From positions 1 through 64,000 of the forward strand of contig CAYZXS010000010.1 of the NCBI GenBank assembly GCA_964482495.1: a stretch of DNA of 64,000 nucleotides, read 5' to 3'. The notes beneath the pieces were generated by a model that was not told where the DNA came from, did no database searches, and was given only the letters and a program-made list of their open reading frames with translations. The DNA is from J029 sp964482495. GTDB lineage: Bacteria; Planctomycetota; UBA1135. Every line of letters starts with the position of its first letter. Position 1 is the stretch's first letter. Positions 1-10,248 of this stretch are shown here, one piece after another. Made by a program: the position numbers and the translations under genes.

Positions 1-46
<46 letters not shown>

Positions 47-77
47 GGGGGGGCGAGGCCGCACGGCCGCTCTGACC

Positions 78-120
78 GAGCGAAGCGCTCTCACGCCGCG
101 GCCGGGCGGCTTCGCCGCCC
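78..120. repeat. two adjacent short hairpins
   Basis: GAGCG(AAG)CGCTC at 78-90 and GGGCGGC(TTC)GCCGCCC at 104-120 are both perfect inverted repeats. The second forms a C(UUCG)G-type stable loop. They could be the terminator of a gene lying before the window, or a REP-like element. No U-tract follows. Confidence 0.4.
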
Positions 121-190
121 TGGCGGCTCGCCCTCCCCCCAGATTGTGCCGTCCCGGAGGGGCGTGTGGTGGGGGGATGTGGGTTGGTGT

Positions 191-220
191 GGGGTGGAAT
201 GGGGAGTCGGTGGGTGGGGG
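191..220 (+). other. potential G-quadruplex motif
   Basis: Four G runs (191-194, 201-204, 212-214, 216-220) are separated by loops of 6, 7 and 1 nt, which fits the G3+N1-7 rule on the plus strand. It lies upstream of the hemerythrin-like gene. Whether it folds is unknown. Confidence 0.35.
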
Positions 221-282
221 TGTGTGCGTCGTGGCTTGTCGTGGGGCTGGAGAGGGCTCCTGCAGGGCGGGGAGGGAATGGG

Positions 283-335
283 TAGACTGAATGGGTTCTC
301 TTTGAATTCGTCGGCTCGGCCCTTGCTTGAGGAGG
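283..335 (+). promoter_or_regulatory. -10 box and Shine-Dalgarno of first gene
   Basis: TAGACT at 283-288 matches the -10-like hexamer seen before many genes in this window. GAGGAGG at 329-335 lies 6 nt before the ATG at 342 and decides that start over an in-frame upstream codon at 327. No clear -35 box is visible. Confidence 0.5.
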
Positions 336-341
336 TGTGGA

Positions 342-818
342 ATGGCTGGTTTGCAGGAATCCATTGACGGGATCATGGAAAAGCACGAGCTGCTGCTCGG
401 TCGGATCCGCGGGCTGGAGGGTTTTCTGAAGCTGCCACGACCGGAGCCGGAGACGATCGGGGCCCAGGTTTGGGCTGGGGAGCTGGCGGAACGGCTGGGC
501 AAGCTCCGGGAGATGCTGGTGCTGCAGTTCCGCGCCGAGGAGACCGCGGGCACGCTGCAAGAGCTGGCGCTGGACAACCCGCACGCGGCGGGTTCGATCC
601 AGGAGTTGATGAAGGACCACCGGCGGCTCTTGGACCGGTTGCGGTCGATCCTGGCCAGCGCGACGGTCTACGCCCAGGGCAAGGCGCCGCAGATGCTCCA
701 CCTGCGCGCCAATACTCAGGCCATGCTGGACGCCCTGGCGCAGCACGAGCGGGCCGAGGACAGCCTCATCCAGCGTCTGCACGCCCGCGACTTGGGCACC
801 GGCGCGTCGGGCGAGTAG
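342..818 (+). CDS. hemerythrin HHE-domain-like protein
   Basis: This 158-aa, all-helical, probably cytoplasmic protein has the spacing of a hemerythrin-like (HHE) cation-binding domain: His15 in helix 1, an F-R-A-E-E segment at 63-67, K-D-H at 91-93 and a Q-H-E-x-x-E-D segment at 134-140. In the family these residues hold a di-iron centre for oxygen, NO or iron sensing or storage. The second-helix His of the classical pattern is replaced, so iron binding is not certain. The gene is monocistronic and has a strong Shine-Dalgarno sequence. It is followed 90 nt later by an Fe-S dehydratase gene with its own promoter. An iron or redox role is inferred only. Confidence 0.6.
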   Translation: MAGLQESIDGIMEKHELLLGRIRGLEGFLKLPRPEPETIGAQVWAGELAERLGKLREMLVLQFRAEETAGTLQELALDNPHAAGSIQELMKDHRRLLDRLRSILASATVYAQGKAPQMLHLRANTQAMLDALAQHERAEDSLIQRLHARDLGTGASGE

Positions 819-866
819 GCGTCCGACGGCCTCCCGCGCTCTCTCCCCCGCTGGCGCGGCCGGCGG

Positions 867-901
867 TAGAATGGGCGGTTTCGGCCGTGCGGCCGGAGGA
901 G
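867..901 (+). promoter_or_regulatory. -10 box and strong RBS of the aconitase-like gene
   Basis: TAGAAT at 867-872 is a good -10 hexamer. GGAGGAG at 895-901 lies 7 nt before the ATG at 909. A short GC inverted repeat (GGCCG..CGGCC) sits between them in the leader. Confidence 0.5.
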
Positions 902-908
902 CTAGAGA

Positions 909-2901
<1,993 letters not shown>

Positions 2902-2906
<5 letters not shown>

Positions 2907-2914
2907 GCCTCAAG
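2902..2914. other. palindrome joining two convergent stop codons
   Basis: CTTGAG-C-CTCAAG is a perfect inverted repeat spanning the ends of the aconitase-like gene (TGA at 2904) and the convergent minus-strand gene (TGA ending at 2910). The stem is too short for a confident terminator. Confidence 0.3.
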
Positions 2915-5711
2915 GGCCGGCGAGAGAGCCGCGCACGATCACGTCGGCGCGGCGTGACGGTGGTTCCACGACCAGGTCGAGCAGCTCGCCGTCTCGGACC
3001 TTGGCCGTGATCGTCGTGCGGTAGGGCGCGTGCAGCTGGAAGTCGGCATCCCACCCCTCCGGCCAGGCCGGCAGCAGGTGGATGGTGCGGCCCTCGGTCT
3101 GCATCAGCATGGTCTGCAGCGTGCGCATGAGGACGCCGCCGTGGTCCTGGTCGGGGATCCAGTCGTAGTTGGGGCCCCAGAAGACCGGGAAGCGGGAACC
3201 GGCGTGTTTGTTGCGGGCGCGGCGCACCAGGTTGGCGCGGGCGTCGTCGGCCAGGCCGAGGTGGGTCATGAAGAGGTCGTCCTGCCGCCAGCCGAAGTCG
3301 CCGCGGTCCCATCGATGGTCGAGCGCACGCAGGCCGAGCGCGGCGTTGTCCTTCTCGAAGCTGACCAGGCGGAAGGGGAAGACGGCGTAGAGCTCGGGGT
3401 TCTCGACGTTGCTCTTGGCTTCGAAGCGCTCGGCGGGGGCGAGCAGGCGTTTTCCGTCCTTCTCCCAGGTGGGAAGCTCGGGAGTGATCGCCTGGACGTG
3501 GCGCCAGAAGGCGCGCTCCTCCTCGCTGCCGAGCGAATCGGGCAGCGCCAGCAGCCGCGCCGTCACCGCCTGCAGACCCGCGACCTCGGGCAGCGGGTTG
3601 GTGCAGTCCCACCAGGTCTCGAGCGCCTGCGAGGGGTGCATGACCAGCTTGCCGGCATCGTCGAGCGGCGAGTGCTGCTCGAAGAAGAGCAGGATCTCGC
3701 GGGCGGTCGGCAGCAGCAGCTCGCGGGCGAAGGCCTGGTCCTCGGTGTGCTCGTACCAGTCGAGCATCATCCACACCAGCTCCAGGCCGCTGACCCACTC
3801 CCACTTGTGCCAAGGGCTCTCCTGCAGCTTGTCTTCGCCGCGCTCGGCGAAGGGCGTCCAGCCGTAGGTGGCGGTGAAGGTCGGGCCCCAGAAGTTCATG
3901 ACCTCGGGGACGAAGGCGCCGCCGTGCCCGGTGTACTGCCGGGTGCGGTAGACGTGCACCGGCATCGTGTCCTCGGCGTAGAGCCGGAACAGCGGCCTCA
4001 GCATCTCGAAGTCGCCGCTGGCGCACATGCTGAGGTAGGGCAGCCGCGTGTTCTGCCACCAGTAGCCCGGCCCCCAGCGGCGGTAGTCGGCGTCGCCGAA
4101 TTTGCCCTCGTGCGGCACCGTGAACAGCGAGCCGTTGAACTTGATCGGGTAGCGGCCGCGGCCGGCGCAGGCGTCGACCCAGCGCTGCAGGGCGTAGGCG
4201 CGGGCGACGGTGGCGGCGTCGTCGAGGGCCGGGCCGTCGTGGTCGGCTTGGCCGGCGCTGGCCGCGACCTGCTCGCCGTCGACGAACAGGGCCATGGCGC
4301 CGGTGGCGGCGTCCAGGGTGGCGGCGACAACCACCCACCGGTCGCGGGGGAGCACGTCCGGGGCGGACAGGATGCGCGAGCCGACGATCAGGCGCAGGCT
4401 GTGGCCGGGGTAGGTGTCGAAGAGCAGCCCATCCGAAGCGCCGGGCGTGGTCTTGTCGACGATGCGGCCTCCGCCCGCCGGCAGCGCGCCGGGCTTCAGG
4501 CGGGCTTCGAAGCGGAAGCCGTCCTCGAAGCTCCAGGCGGCCGAATCGGCGATCGGGCCGATGGCCGCCGCGTCGGAGGCGAAGCGCGGATCATCCGCGG
4601 AATCGCCCGACCGGATCGTCAGCGCGCCGAGCTCGCCGACGAAGCGGTTGTGGCCGTGCTGGTCGACGCCGATCCGCACCGGGTGGGCGTTGCGCGGCAC
4701 CGGGTCGGTCGCGGCGGTCTGCTCGAGGTGGATCCAGCTCCGGCCCCAGAACTCGCGCCACCAGGCCTCGTGGGCGTCCCGGCGGGCGGCGAAGGGGCGG
4801 GCCGCCGCCTCGGCTTCGATGGCCCGCGCCTCGGCCAGCCAGGCCTCCGGATCGGAGGGGTGGGCGGCGTGCACCACGACCGAGAAGCGGTGGGCGCGCG
4901 CGGCGGGGGAGCGCAGCCGCTGGTCGTCGAGCCGCTCGGCGCCGGGCGCGCCGCCGGCGCCGACCAGGGCGCCGAAGATCCGGTGCAGCAGCGGGTCCGG
5001 CTGGTCCTCGAAGTACCCGGCCAGGCCCTGCCGCTCGTGCATCATCGCCGGCCCGACCGACTTGCGGTTGTAGTGGTACCAGCCGATGCCGTCGGCCAGC
5101 CCCTCGATCACGGTGTCCGGCTCCACCCACACCGGCTCGTGCAGCTTGTCCGGCTGCGAGCGGTCCTCGAGCAGGTCGCTGACCTCGGCGAGCGGGTAGC
5201 GCTCGCGCGCGGTGCGCCACAGGTCGATCTCGGCCACCGCGGCGCGCGGGCGGTCCCCGTCGATTTCCACCTGCACGATCGGCGCGTGGGCGTCGACCCA
5301 AAGCCGGAGCCGCGAGCGGTCGCCTTCCGGGCCGCAGTCGATCACCAGCGCCCCGGCCTCCAGATCCAGCCGCTGCTCGAAGCCGGCCGAAGGGTCGAGC
5401 GGCGGCTCGGTCCGCACCCGCAGCCGCCCGACCTTGAGCAGGCGGCCGTTGTCGCTCCAGGCGTCGGTGCGGGCCAGGTAGAAGCTCAGGGTGCCGTCGG
5501 TGTCCATCCAGGCGTTCAGCGCCACCTCGCCGTTGCCGAGCGGCATCGAGCCGCTGGCGTCGGCGCTCGGCGTGGTCCAGACGAGGTCGTAGCGCGAAGG
5601 GTCGGCGTCCTGGGAGAGCGCGCCGGACTCGACAGCATGCCGCCCCGGCAGGGCGCAGGCGGCGAGGAGCGACGGCAGCAGGAGGAGAGCGCGGGAGCGG
5701 AGCGGGAGCAT
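2910..5711 (-). CDS. DUF5703/GH95-like glycoside hydrolase lipoprotein with inserted LamG-like domain
   Basis: This 933-aa exported protein has a lipoprotein signal with an L-A-A-C lipobox at about 16-19. Residues 40-310 match the DUF5703 N-terminal beta-sandwich (P-L-G-N-G-E-V-A near 58). The C-terminal half is an (alpha/alpha)6-barrel-like region of the GH95/GH65 type (I-K-F-N-G-S-L-F, E-V-M-N-F-W-G-P, P-S-Q-A-L-E-T-W-W-D). Between W-I-H-L near 335 and the barrel start near 490 lies an extra stretch of about 140 aa resembling a concanavalin/LamG sandwich (F-E-A-R-L-K-P, W-V-V-V-A-A-T-L-D, F-V-D-G). It is the last gene of the TetR operon, 9 nt after the TIM-barrel gene. A periplasmic glycosidase role is inferred from the fold; the substrate is unknown. 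Confidence 0.75.
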   Translation of the reverse strand: MLPLRSRALLLLPSLLAACALPGRHAVESGALSQDADPSRYDLVWTTPSADASGSMPLGNGEVALNAWMDTDGTLSFYLARTDAWSDNGRLLKVGRLRVRTEPPLDPSAGFEQRLDLEAGALVIDCGPEGDRSRLRLWVDAHAPIVQVEIDGDRPRAAVAEIDLWRTARERYPLAEVSDLLEDRSQPDKLHEPVWVEPDTVIEGLADGIGWYHYNRKSVGPAMMHERQGLAGYFEDQPDPLLHRIFGALVGAGGAPGAERLDDQRLRSPAARAHRFSVVVHAAHPSDPEAWLAEARAIEAEAAARPFAARRDAHEAWWREFWGRSWIHLEQTAATDPVPRNAHPVRIGVDQHGHNRFVGELGALTIRSGDSADDPRFASDAAAIGPIADSAAWSFEDGFRFEARLKPGALPAGGGRIVDKTTPGASDGLLFDTYPGHSLRLIVGSRILSAPDVLPRDRWVVVAATLDAATGAMALFVDGEQVAASAGQADHDGPALDDAATVARAYALQRWVDACAGRGRYPIKFNGSLFTVPHEGKFGDADYRRWGPGYWWQNTRLPYLSMCASGDFEMLRPLFRLYAEDTMPVHVYRTRQYTGHGGAFVPEVMNFWGPTFTATYGWTPFAERGEDKLQESPWHKWEWVSGLELVWMMLDWYEHTEDQAFARELLLPTAREILLFFEQHSPLDDAGKLVMHPSQALETWWDCTNPLPEVAGLQAVTARLLALPDSLGSEEERAFWRHVQAITPELPTWEKDGKRLLAPAERFEAKSNVENPELYAVFPFRLVSFEKDNAALGLRALDHRWDRGDFGWRQDDLFMTHLGLADDARANLVRRARNKHAGSRFPVFWGPNYDWIPDQDHGGVLMRTLQTMLMQTEGRTIHLLPAWPEGWDADFQLHAPYRTTITAKVRDGELLDLVVEPPSRRADVIVRGSLAGP

Positions 5712-5720
5712 CGGCGACGA

Positions 5721-6578
5721 CTAGTGTGCCGTCGCCGCCGCCACCAACGGCGCCAGGTGGGCGAAGGCCTCGCGGGCGAGGACCTCCGGCGACGGCGCCA
5801 GGTCGCGCCAGACGCAGGTCGCCGCCGCCAGCTCGGGAACCGACCGTCCGAAGGCCTCGACGACGAGGTCGCCGTCGTAGCCGATGTCGCGCAGGGCGGC
5901 GAGCACGGCGGCAAAACCGACCTGGCCGCTGCCGGGCGCGCCGCGGTGGTTCTCGCTCAGGTGGACGTGGCGGATCGCCGCGCCGGCGGCGCGGACCGCG
6001 GCCGGCGTGTTCCGCTCCTCGATGTGGGCGTGGAAGCTGTCGACCATCACCCCGACCGCGGAGTGGCCGACGCGCGCCGCCAGCGCCGCCGCCTGCTCGA
6101 GGGTGTTGCACAGGTGGCACTCGAAGCGGTTCAGCGGCTCGATCACCAGCTCGACACCTTCCGCCTCCGCGCGGTCCGCCGCCCCGGCCAACACCTCGGC
6201 GGCGCCGGCCAGCTCGGCCTCGGTCGGCCCCGCCCCGGTGCGCTGGCCGAGGGTCTGGACCATCGGCCCGATGACCTTCGTCGCCCCCAGGGCCGCGGCG
6301 CAGCCGATCTGCCACGCCAGCTGCTCCGCCGCCGCCCGCCGCACCGCCGGATCGGCAGACGACGGGTCCGCCGCCGGGTCGGTGAAGGCCATCGAGCTGG
6401 TCCGCGCCAGCCCCAGCTCATCGAGCCAGCGGCCCACCTCGGCGTAGTGCTCGGCCGCGCCGCCCATCACCGGGATCTCGACCAAGCCGTAGCCGGTCTC
6501 ACGCAGGAACTCCAGCACCGGCCGGTGCCGTTCCTCGACGTGGCCAGTCCAGAGCAGCAGGTTGAAGCCGAGGCGCAC
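5721..6578 (-). CDS. xylose-isomerase-like TIM-barrel protein (hydroxypyruvate-isomerase type)
   Basis: This 285-aa cytoplasmic sugar isomerase/epimerase-like enzyme shows the family's metal-binding residues: E-P-L-N near 147-150, V-M-V-D-S-F-H near 177-183, H-V-H-L-S-E-N near 204-210 and a late V-V-E-A-F. The start is a GTG at 6578, two bases after the TGA of the upstream TIM-barrel gene. Longer upstream frames run through that gene and are not real. It is similar to Hyi/hydroxypyruvate isomerase, which acts on small hydroxy-keto sugars. In this operon it may isomerise, epimerise or hydrate a keto-sugar made by the Gfo/Idh enzyme. Family assignment is firm; substrate is inferred only. Confidence 0.85.
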   Translation of the reverse strand: MRLGFNLLLWTGHVEERHRPVLEFLRETGYGLVEIPVMGGAAEHYAEVGRWLDELGLARTSSMAFTDPAADPSSADPAVRRAAAEQLAWQIGCAAALGATKVIGPMVQTLGQRTGAGPTEAELAGAAEVLAGAADRAEAEGVELVIEPLNRFECHLCNTLEQAAALAARVGHSAVGVMVDSFHAHIEERNTPAAVRAAGAAIRHVHLSENHRGAPGSGQVGFAAVLAALRDIGYDGDLVVEAFGRSVPELAAATCVWRDLAPSPEVLAREAFAHLAPLVAAATAH

Positions 6579-6580
6579 GC

Positions 6581-7510
6581 TCAGGCGCCGACCGCCGCCG
6601 CGGCCGGGTCGGAGACGGCCGCGCCTTCCGCCGCCGGTCCGCTGCGGTCCTCGGGGATGCCCAGCTCCGCCAGCGTGCCGCGCAGCCAGCCCAGCGACTT
6701 CTCGATCAGCGGCCCGCCCTGGCCCTCGCACTCCATGCTCAGCACGCCGTCGAAGCCGCGGCCGTGCAGCAGCCGCAAGATCTCCTTGATGTTGTCGGCG
6801 TTGACGCCGTCGCCGATGGCGCAGTGGCTGATCGCGATCCCCGTGTCCTTGCCGCGCATGGCCTCGGCCATCGAGGCGCTGACGTCCTTGACGTGCACGT
6901 GGTCGATCTGGTCCAGGAAGCGCTCGCAGAAGGCGACCGGGTCCTGGCCGGCGATGAAGGTGTTGCCGGTGTCGAGGTTCAGCCGCAGCCGCGGCGAGTC
7001 GACGAAGGCCAGCATCTGCTCCAGTCGGTCGGGGTCGGTGGTGAAGTAGCCGTGGACCTCGAAGGTGACGGTGATGTCGTTGGCCTCGGCGACCTCGACG
7101 ATCTGCGCGTAGGAGCTCTTCATGTGCGCCATGGCTTGGTCGTCGCTCAGCCCCTCGGGTTTGGTCAAGCCGTCGGTGGTCGCCACCCGCGCGCAGCCGG
7201 CCAGCTTGGCCCAGGGGATGGTCTTCAGCACGTAGGGTAGCCCGCGCGACGGCCCGCACTTGCCGCTCATCGGGTAGGCGGCGTCGACCTGGCTGAAGGC
7301 GACGCCGTAGCCGGCCATCTTCTGCCGCAGCGACACCGGGTCCTCGTAGAGCGCGACGTGAGGGAAGTAGCCCAGGCCGTGGATCCAGGACACGCCGTCG
7401 ATGACGCCGGGCTCGATCCAGTGGACGTCATTCGCCTGCGCCCAGGCCAGGGCCTTGTCGAAGCTGAAGGCGGCGGAGTTGAAAGCGTCGGTGTGGAAGC
7501 CGATCTTCAT
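6581..7510 (-). CDS. sugar phosphate isomerase/epimerase family TIM barrel
   Basis: This 309-aa cytoplasmic protein is the second xylose-isomerase-like TIM barrel of the operon. Likely metal and substrate residues are T-F-E-V-H near 150, L-N-L-D-T-G-N near 178, D-H-V-H-V-K-D near 203 and L-S-M-E-C-E-G near 262. It starts 6 nt after the ThuA gene and ends 2 nt before the next TIM barrel, so it is certainly co-transcribed. Related proteins beside Gfo/Idh and ThuA genes act as keto-sugar epimerases or dehydratases. The C-terminal tail of about 30 residues is Ala-rich and probably disordered. Confidence 0.85.
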   Translation of the reverse strand: MKIGFHTDAFNSAAFSFDKALAWAQANDVHWIEPGVIDGVSWIHGLGYFPHVALYEDPVSLRQKMAGYGVAFSQVDAAYPMSGKCGPSRGLPYVLKTIPWAKLAGCARVATTDGLTKPEGLSDDQAMAHMKSSYAQIVEVAEANDITVTFEVHGYFTTDPDRLEQMLAFVDSPRLRLNLDTGNTFIAGQDPVAFCERFLDQIDHVHVKDVSASMAEAMRGKDTGIAISHCAIGDGVNADNIKEILRLLHGRGFDGVLSMECEGQGGPLIEKSLGWLRGTLAELGIPEDRSGPAAEGAAVSDPAAAAVGA

Positions 7511-7516
7511 GGCGAA

Positions 7517-8275
7517 TCAGGGGTTCGGGATGGGAGGGAGGCCGGCGGCCCAGGCGGCGCCGCGGCGATAGAGCTCGCGAGCGCCCTCGGCCTGATAGCC
7601 GGCGAGGTCGTGGCCGAGGGTGCACAGGAAGACCCGGCCGGCGCCGGGGCGGCGGGCGACGGCCATCGGGTGGGGCTCGCCGCTGAGCTTGGACACCGCC
7701 TCGGCCAGCACCGCCACCGCGGCGTCGCCGGTGAGGCAGGTGTAGAGCTCGTCGGTGGTCTCGAAGGGCTCCATGCCGGCGGTGACCGGGTGGTCCTGGG
7801 CCACCGGCGCGACCTCGAAGGCGCCGTAGGGGTCGTGATGGCGCTCGCCCTCCGGCGGCGGGTCGCCGAACCAGACGCGGCCGACCAGGGCCTCGTAGTC
7901 GTCGCGGAACTCCTGGAAGGCGCCGCAGCCGAAGTGGACCGAGACCAGCCCGCCGCCGTCGCGGACGAAGCGGTCGAGGCGATCGAAGGCGGCTCGACCG
8001 GGCACGGCCGGGTCTTCGTTCTTGAAGTGCACGACCACCGCGGCGTAGGGCGACAGGTCGGTCGCGGCCAGCGCCCGCAGGTCGTCGAGCACGTCGACCT
8101 GCAGCCGCGGGTCCTCTTCGAGCAGGGCCTCGAGCACCGGCGTAGTCGCGCGCCAGTCGTGGTGGGCGTCCTCGCCGGTGAGGATGAGCAGCCGGGCGGT
8201 GGCGTCGTGCGCCGGGGAGTGTCCGGGCGCGCCGCAAGCGGCCAGGAGCAGGAGGGGCAAGGCGCGGAGCAGCAT
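7517..8275 (-). CDS. ThuA-like lipoprotein (trehalose-utilisation family)
   Basis: This 252-aa protein is a class I glutamine amidotransferase-like fold of the ThuA family. A short lipoprotein signal (L-L-A-A-C at about 11-15) places it outside the cytoplasm. Typical motifs are I-L-T-G-E-D-A-H-H-D-W near 32-42, a V-V-V-H-F-K strand, V-S-V-H-F-G-C-G-A-F and a late G-H-D. ThuA in rhizobia works with a Gfo/Idh-type ThuB in making or processing 3-keto disaccharides. The pairing with a Gfo/Idh gene 10 nt upstream repeats that partnership. AGGAGG at 8282-8287, overlapping the upstream stop codon, is its ribosome-binding site. Confidence 0.85.
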   Translation of the reverse strand: MLLRALPLLLLAACGAPGHSPAHDATARLLILTGEDAHHDWRATTPVLEALLEEDPRLQVDVLDDLRALAATDLSPYAAVVVHFKNEDPAVPGRAAFDRLDRFVRDGGGLVSVHFGCGAFQEFRDDYEALVGRVWFGDPPPEGERHHDPYGAFEVAPVAQDHPVTAGMEPFETTDELYTCLTGDAAVAVLAEAVSKLSGEPHPMAVARRPGAGRVFLCTLGHDLAGYQAEGARELYRRGAAWAAGLPPIPNP

Positions 8276-8285
8276 CGGAGGCCTC

Positions 8286-9596
8286 CTAGAGCAGTTGGGT
8301 GATGCCGGGCAGCGGCAGCGGGTAGTTGCCGGTCTCGTCCATCACCGTGGGCGGCGGCGTGTCGAAGCTGGCGCCATCCGGCGGCGGGCCGAACTGCAGG
8401 TCCGACTCGGCCACTTGGTCCCACTTCAGCGGCTTGCCGGTGTAGCAGGCCAGCTGGCCGAGGATGGTCAGCATCGTGCTCTGCGCCATGTGGTCGCCCG
8501 AGTTGATCGGCTCGTTGTTCCGCACCGCCTCGATCAGCGCCGTCTGCTCGGCCTGGTAGGGGTCGTTGTGCTCGCCGTCGAACTTCCAGGCCTTCGGGCC
8601 GGTGATGCGGCCGCGCTGCAGCTCGCAGGTGCCCTTGCTGCCCATGATGATGTCGCCCGAGTTGCCGTAGGTGTTCACCTGGGTGCGGCACATGGCGTAG
8701 AGCCGCGGGCCGCTGGCGTACTCGTAGACCGCGGTGTGGTGGTCGTACATGTCGCCGTAGACCTCGCCGAAGCTGGAGGAGCGGCCGCCGAGGCCGAAGC
8801 ACCAGGTCGGAAGCTCCTCGCCGAGGATCCACGACATGCGGTCGGCGTTGTGCACAAGCGACTGGGTGACGTCGTCGCCGGACAGCCAGCGGAAGTGGTA
8901 CCAGTTGCGGAATTGGTACTGGGTCTCGGTGTACTCCGGCAGCCGCGGCTCGAGCCGGTAGGGCCCGCGCAGGAACATCGACTGCATGGCGACGACCTCG
9001 CCGATGGCGCCGTCGTGGATGCGCCGGATGGTCTCGCGGTAGCTGTTCTGGAAGCGGCTCTGCAGCCCCGAGACCAGGCTCAGGCCCTTCTCCTTGGCCA
9101 GATCGCAGACCGCCTGCATGCGGCGCGCGCCGACCGGGTCGATGCCGTGCGGCTTCTCGACGAAGACGTGCTTGCCGGCGCGGATCGCCGCCTCGGCGTA
9201 CATCGGGTGGAACTTCGAGGCGCAGGCGATCAGCACCACGTCGCTGGCGGCGATCACCTTCTGGTAACCGTCGAAGTCGCTGAAGCAGTGCTCGTCGTCG
9301 ACCGCCACCTGATCCGGCCGCTCGCGTCGCAGCGCCTCGCGCGCGGTCTGCACGCGGTCCGGGAAGATGTCGTACATGGCGACCAGCTTCACGTCCGGTC
9401 CGGCGGCCAGGCTCTGGGCGGCGGCGCCCGAGCAGCGGCCGCCGCAGCCGATCATGCCGACCTTGATCTCCTGCTTGCCGGCGGCGTAGGCGCTTCTGGC
9501 CAGCGACAGGCTGCCGATGGCGGCGGCGCCGGCGGCGGTCTCTTTCAGGAAGGAGCGGCGGGTCGTGCCGTCGCCTGCGGGGTCGGACTGCGTCAT
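8286..9596 (-). CDS. Gfo/Idh/MocA oxidoreductase with Tat signal
   Basis: This 436-aa NAD(P)-dependent oxidoreductase is exported by the Tat path: T-R-R-S-F-L-K near 11-17 is followed by a hydrophobic stretch and A-Y-A-A. The Rossmann motif G-M-I-G-C-G-G-R-C-S-G starts near 47, and V-F-V-E-K-P-H-G near 140 carries the family's catalytic Lys. Family members oxidise or reduce sugar hydroxyls, here probably at C3 of a glycoside, in the periplasm with a tightly held cofactor. The ATG at 9596 overlaps the TGA of tetR (ATGA), so the two are translationally coupled. It is the first enzyme of the operon. Confidence 0.88.
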   Translation of the reverse strand: MTQSDPAGDGTTRRSFLKETAAGAAAIGSLSLARSAYAAGKQEIKVGMIGCGGRCSGAAAQSLAAGPDVKLVAMYDIFPDRVQTAREALRRERPDQVAVDDEHCFSDFDGYQKVIAASDVVLIACASKFHPMYAEAAIRAGKHVFVEKPHGIDPVGARRMQAVCDLAKEKGLSLVSGLQSRFQNSYRETIRRIHDGAIGEVVAMQSMFLRGPYRLEPRLPEYTETQYQFRNWYHFRWLSGDDVTQSLVHNADRMSWILGEELPTWCFGLGGRSSSFGEVYGDMYDHHTAVYEYASGPRLYAMCRTQVNTYGNSGDIIMGSKGTCELQRGRITGPKAWKFDGEHNDPYQAEQTALIEAVRNNEPINSGDHMAQSTMLTILGQLACYTGKPLKWDQVAESDLQFGPPPDGASFDTPPPTVMDETGNYPLPLPGITQLL

Positions 9597-10213
9597 GCGG
9601 TTGGGGTGGTGGCGGCGGGCTGGAAGGGGGGAGCGGACAGGATGCCGAGCAGGCCGGCGACCACCGCGCGCTGCTCCTCGGCGCCGCCGATCTGCGGCTC
9701 GAAGGCGGCGCGCATCTTCACGCCCTCCATCGCCGCCAGCATCAGGTCGACGGCGGCGCGGACGTCGCGCATCTCGAGCTGCCCGGCGGCCTCGGCGGCC
9801 ATGGCCAGGCCGACGTACATCTCGCGCACGGTGTCGTAGAACTGGGTCCAGCCCTGGCGGACCTCGTCGTCCTGCAGCAGCAGCGCGAAGACCTCGGTGG
9901 TGAAGACGCGGTTGCCGCGGTCGATCACGCAGGTGCGCACGGACAGCTCCAGCACCCGGGTCAGCCGCTCGAGCGGATCGGTCAGGCCCGCCAGCGCCTC
10001 GTGCACCCGCCGCTGGTAGCCGCGGTAGTAGTGGGCGCAGGCGGCGTGGACGATTTCCTGCTTGGATCGATAGTGGCTGTAGAAGCTGCCCTTGGTGACG
10101 CCGGCGTGGCCGGCGATGTCGTCGATGGTGACGGCCTCGAAGCCGCGCTCGGAGAACAGCTCGAAGGCGGCCGCGGCCAGCTGGGCCGGCATCTGGGGAG
10201 CGGCGCGGGGCAT
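9593..10213 (-). CDS. TetR family transcriptional regulator
   Basis: This 206-aa regulator has an N-terminal helix-turn-helix (A-A-A-F-E-L-F-S-E-R-G-F, then I-D-D-I-A-G-H-A-G-V-T-K-G-S-F-Y-S-H-Y, about residues 12-50) and a helical ligand-binding domain. ATG 10213 is preferred over a longer TTG start at 10240, because the extra codons would lie inside a perfect operator palindrome and a likely -10 box. Its stop overlaps the start of the Gfo/Idh gene. It probably represses itself and the five downstream sugar genes, with release by an operon-specific metabolite. The inducer is unknown. Confidence 0.9.
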   Translation of the reverse strand: MPRAAPQMPAQLAAAAFELFSERGFEAVTIDDIAGHAGVTKGSFYSHYRSKQEIVHAACAHYYRGYQRRVHEALAGLTDPLERLTRVLELSVRTCVIDRGNRVFTTEVFALLLQDDEVRQGWTQFYDTVREMYVGLAMAAEAAGQLEMRDVRAAVDLMLAAMEGVKMRAAFEPQIGGAEEQRAVVAGLLGILSAPPFQPAATTPTA

Positions 10214-10219
10214 AGTCGA

Positions 10220-10247
10220 AGGATACCAGCGGGTATCCAACGGGCAA
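10220..10247 (-). promoter_or_regulatory. tetR operon promoter with embedded TetR-type operator
   Basis: GGATACC-N4-GGTATCC at 10221-10238 is a perfect 7+7 palindrome ending 7 bp before the tetR start. On the minus strand TTGCCC (10242-10247) and TATCCT (10220-10225) with 16 bp between them form a plausible promoter. The operator fills the spacer and overlaps the -10. Only 6 nt separate the -10 from the ATG, implying a leaderless message. Confidence 0.7.
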
Positions 10248-10248
10248 G

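Noticed and set aside
146..367. Short frame through the G-rich leader
   Set aside because: Trp/Gly-rich composition mirrors the G-rich DNA; no ribosome-binding site, and it overlaps the better-supported hemerythrin-like gene.
3030..7049. Very long open frame antisense to the DUF5703 and TIM-barrel genes
   Set aside because: High GC leaves antisense frames open. The translation is low-complexity (Gly/Ala/Val/Arg) with no family motif, and the minus-strand genes here have clear domains.
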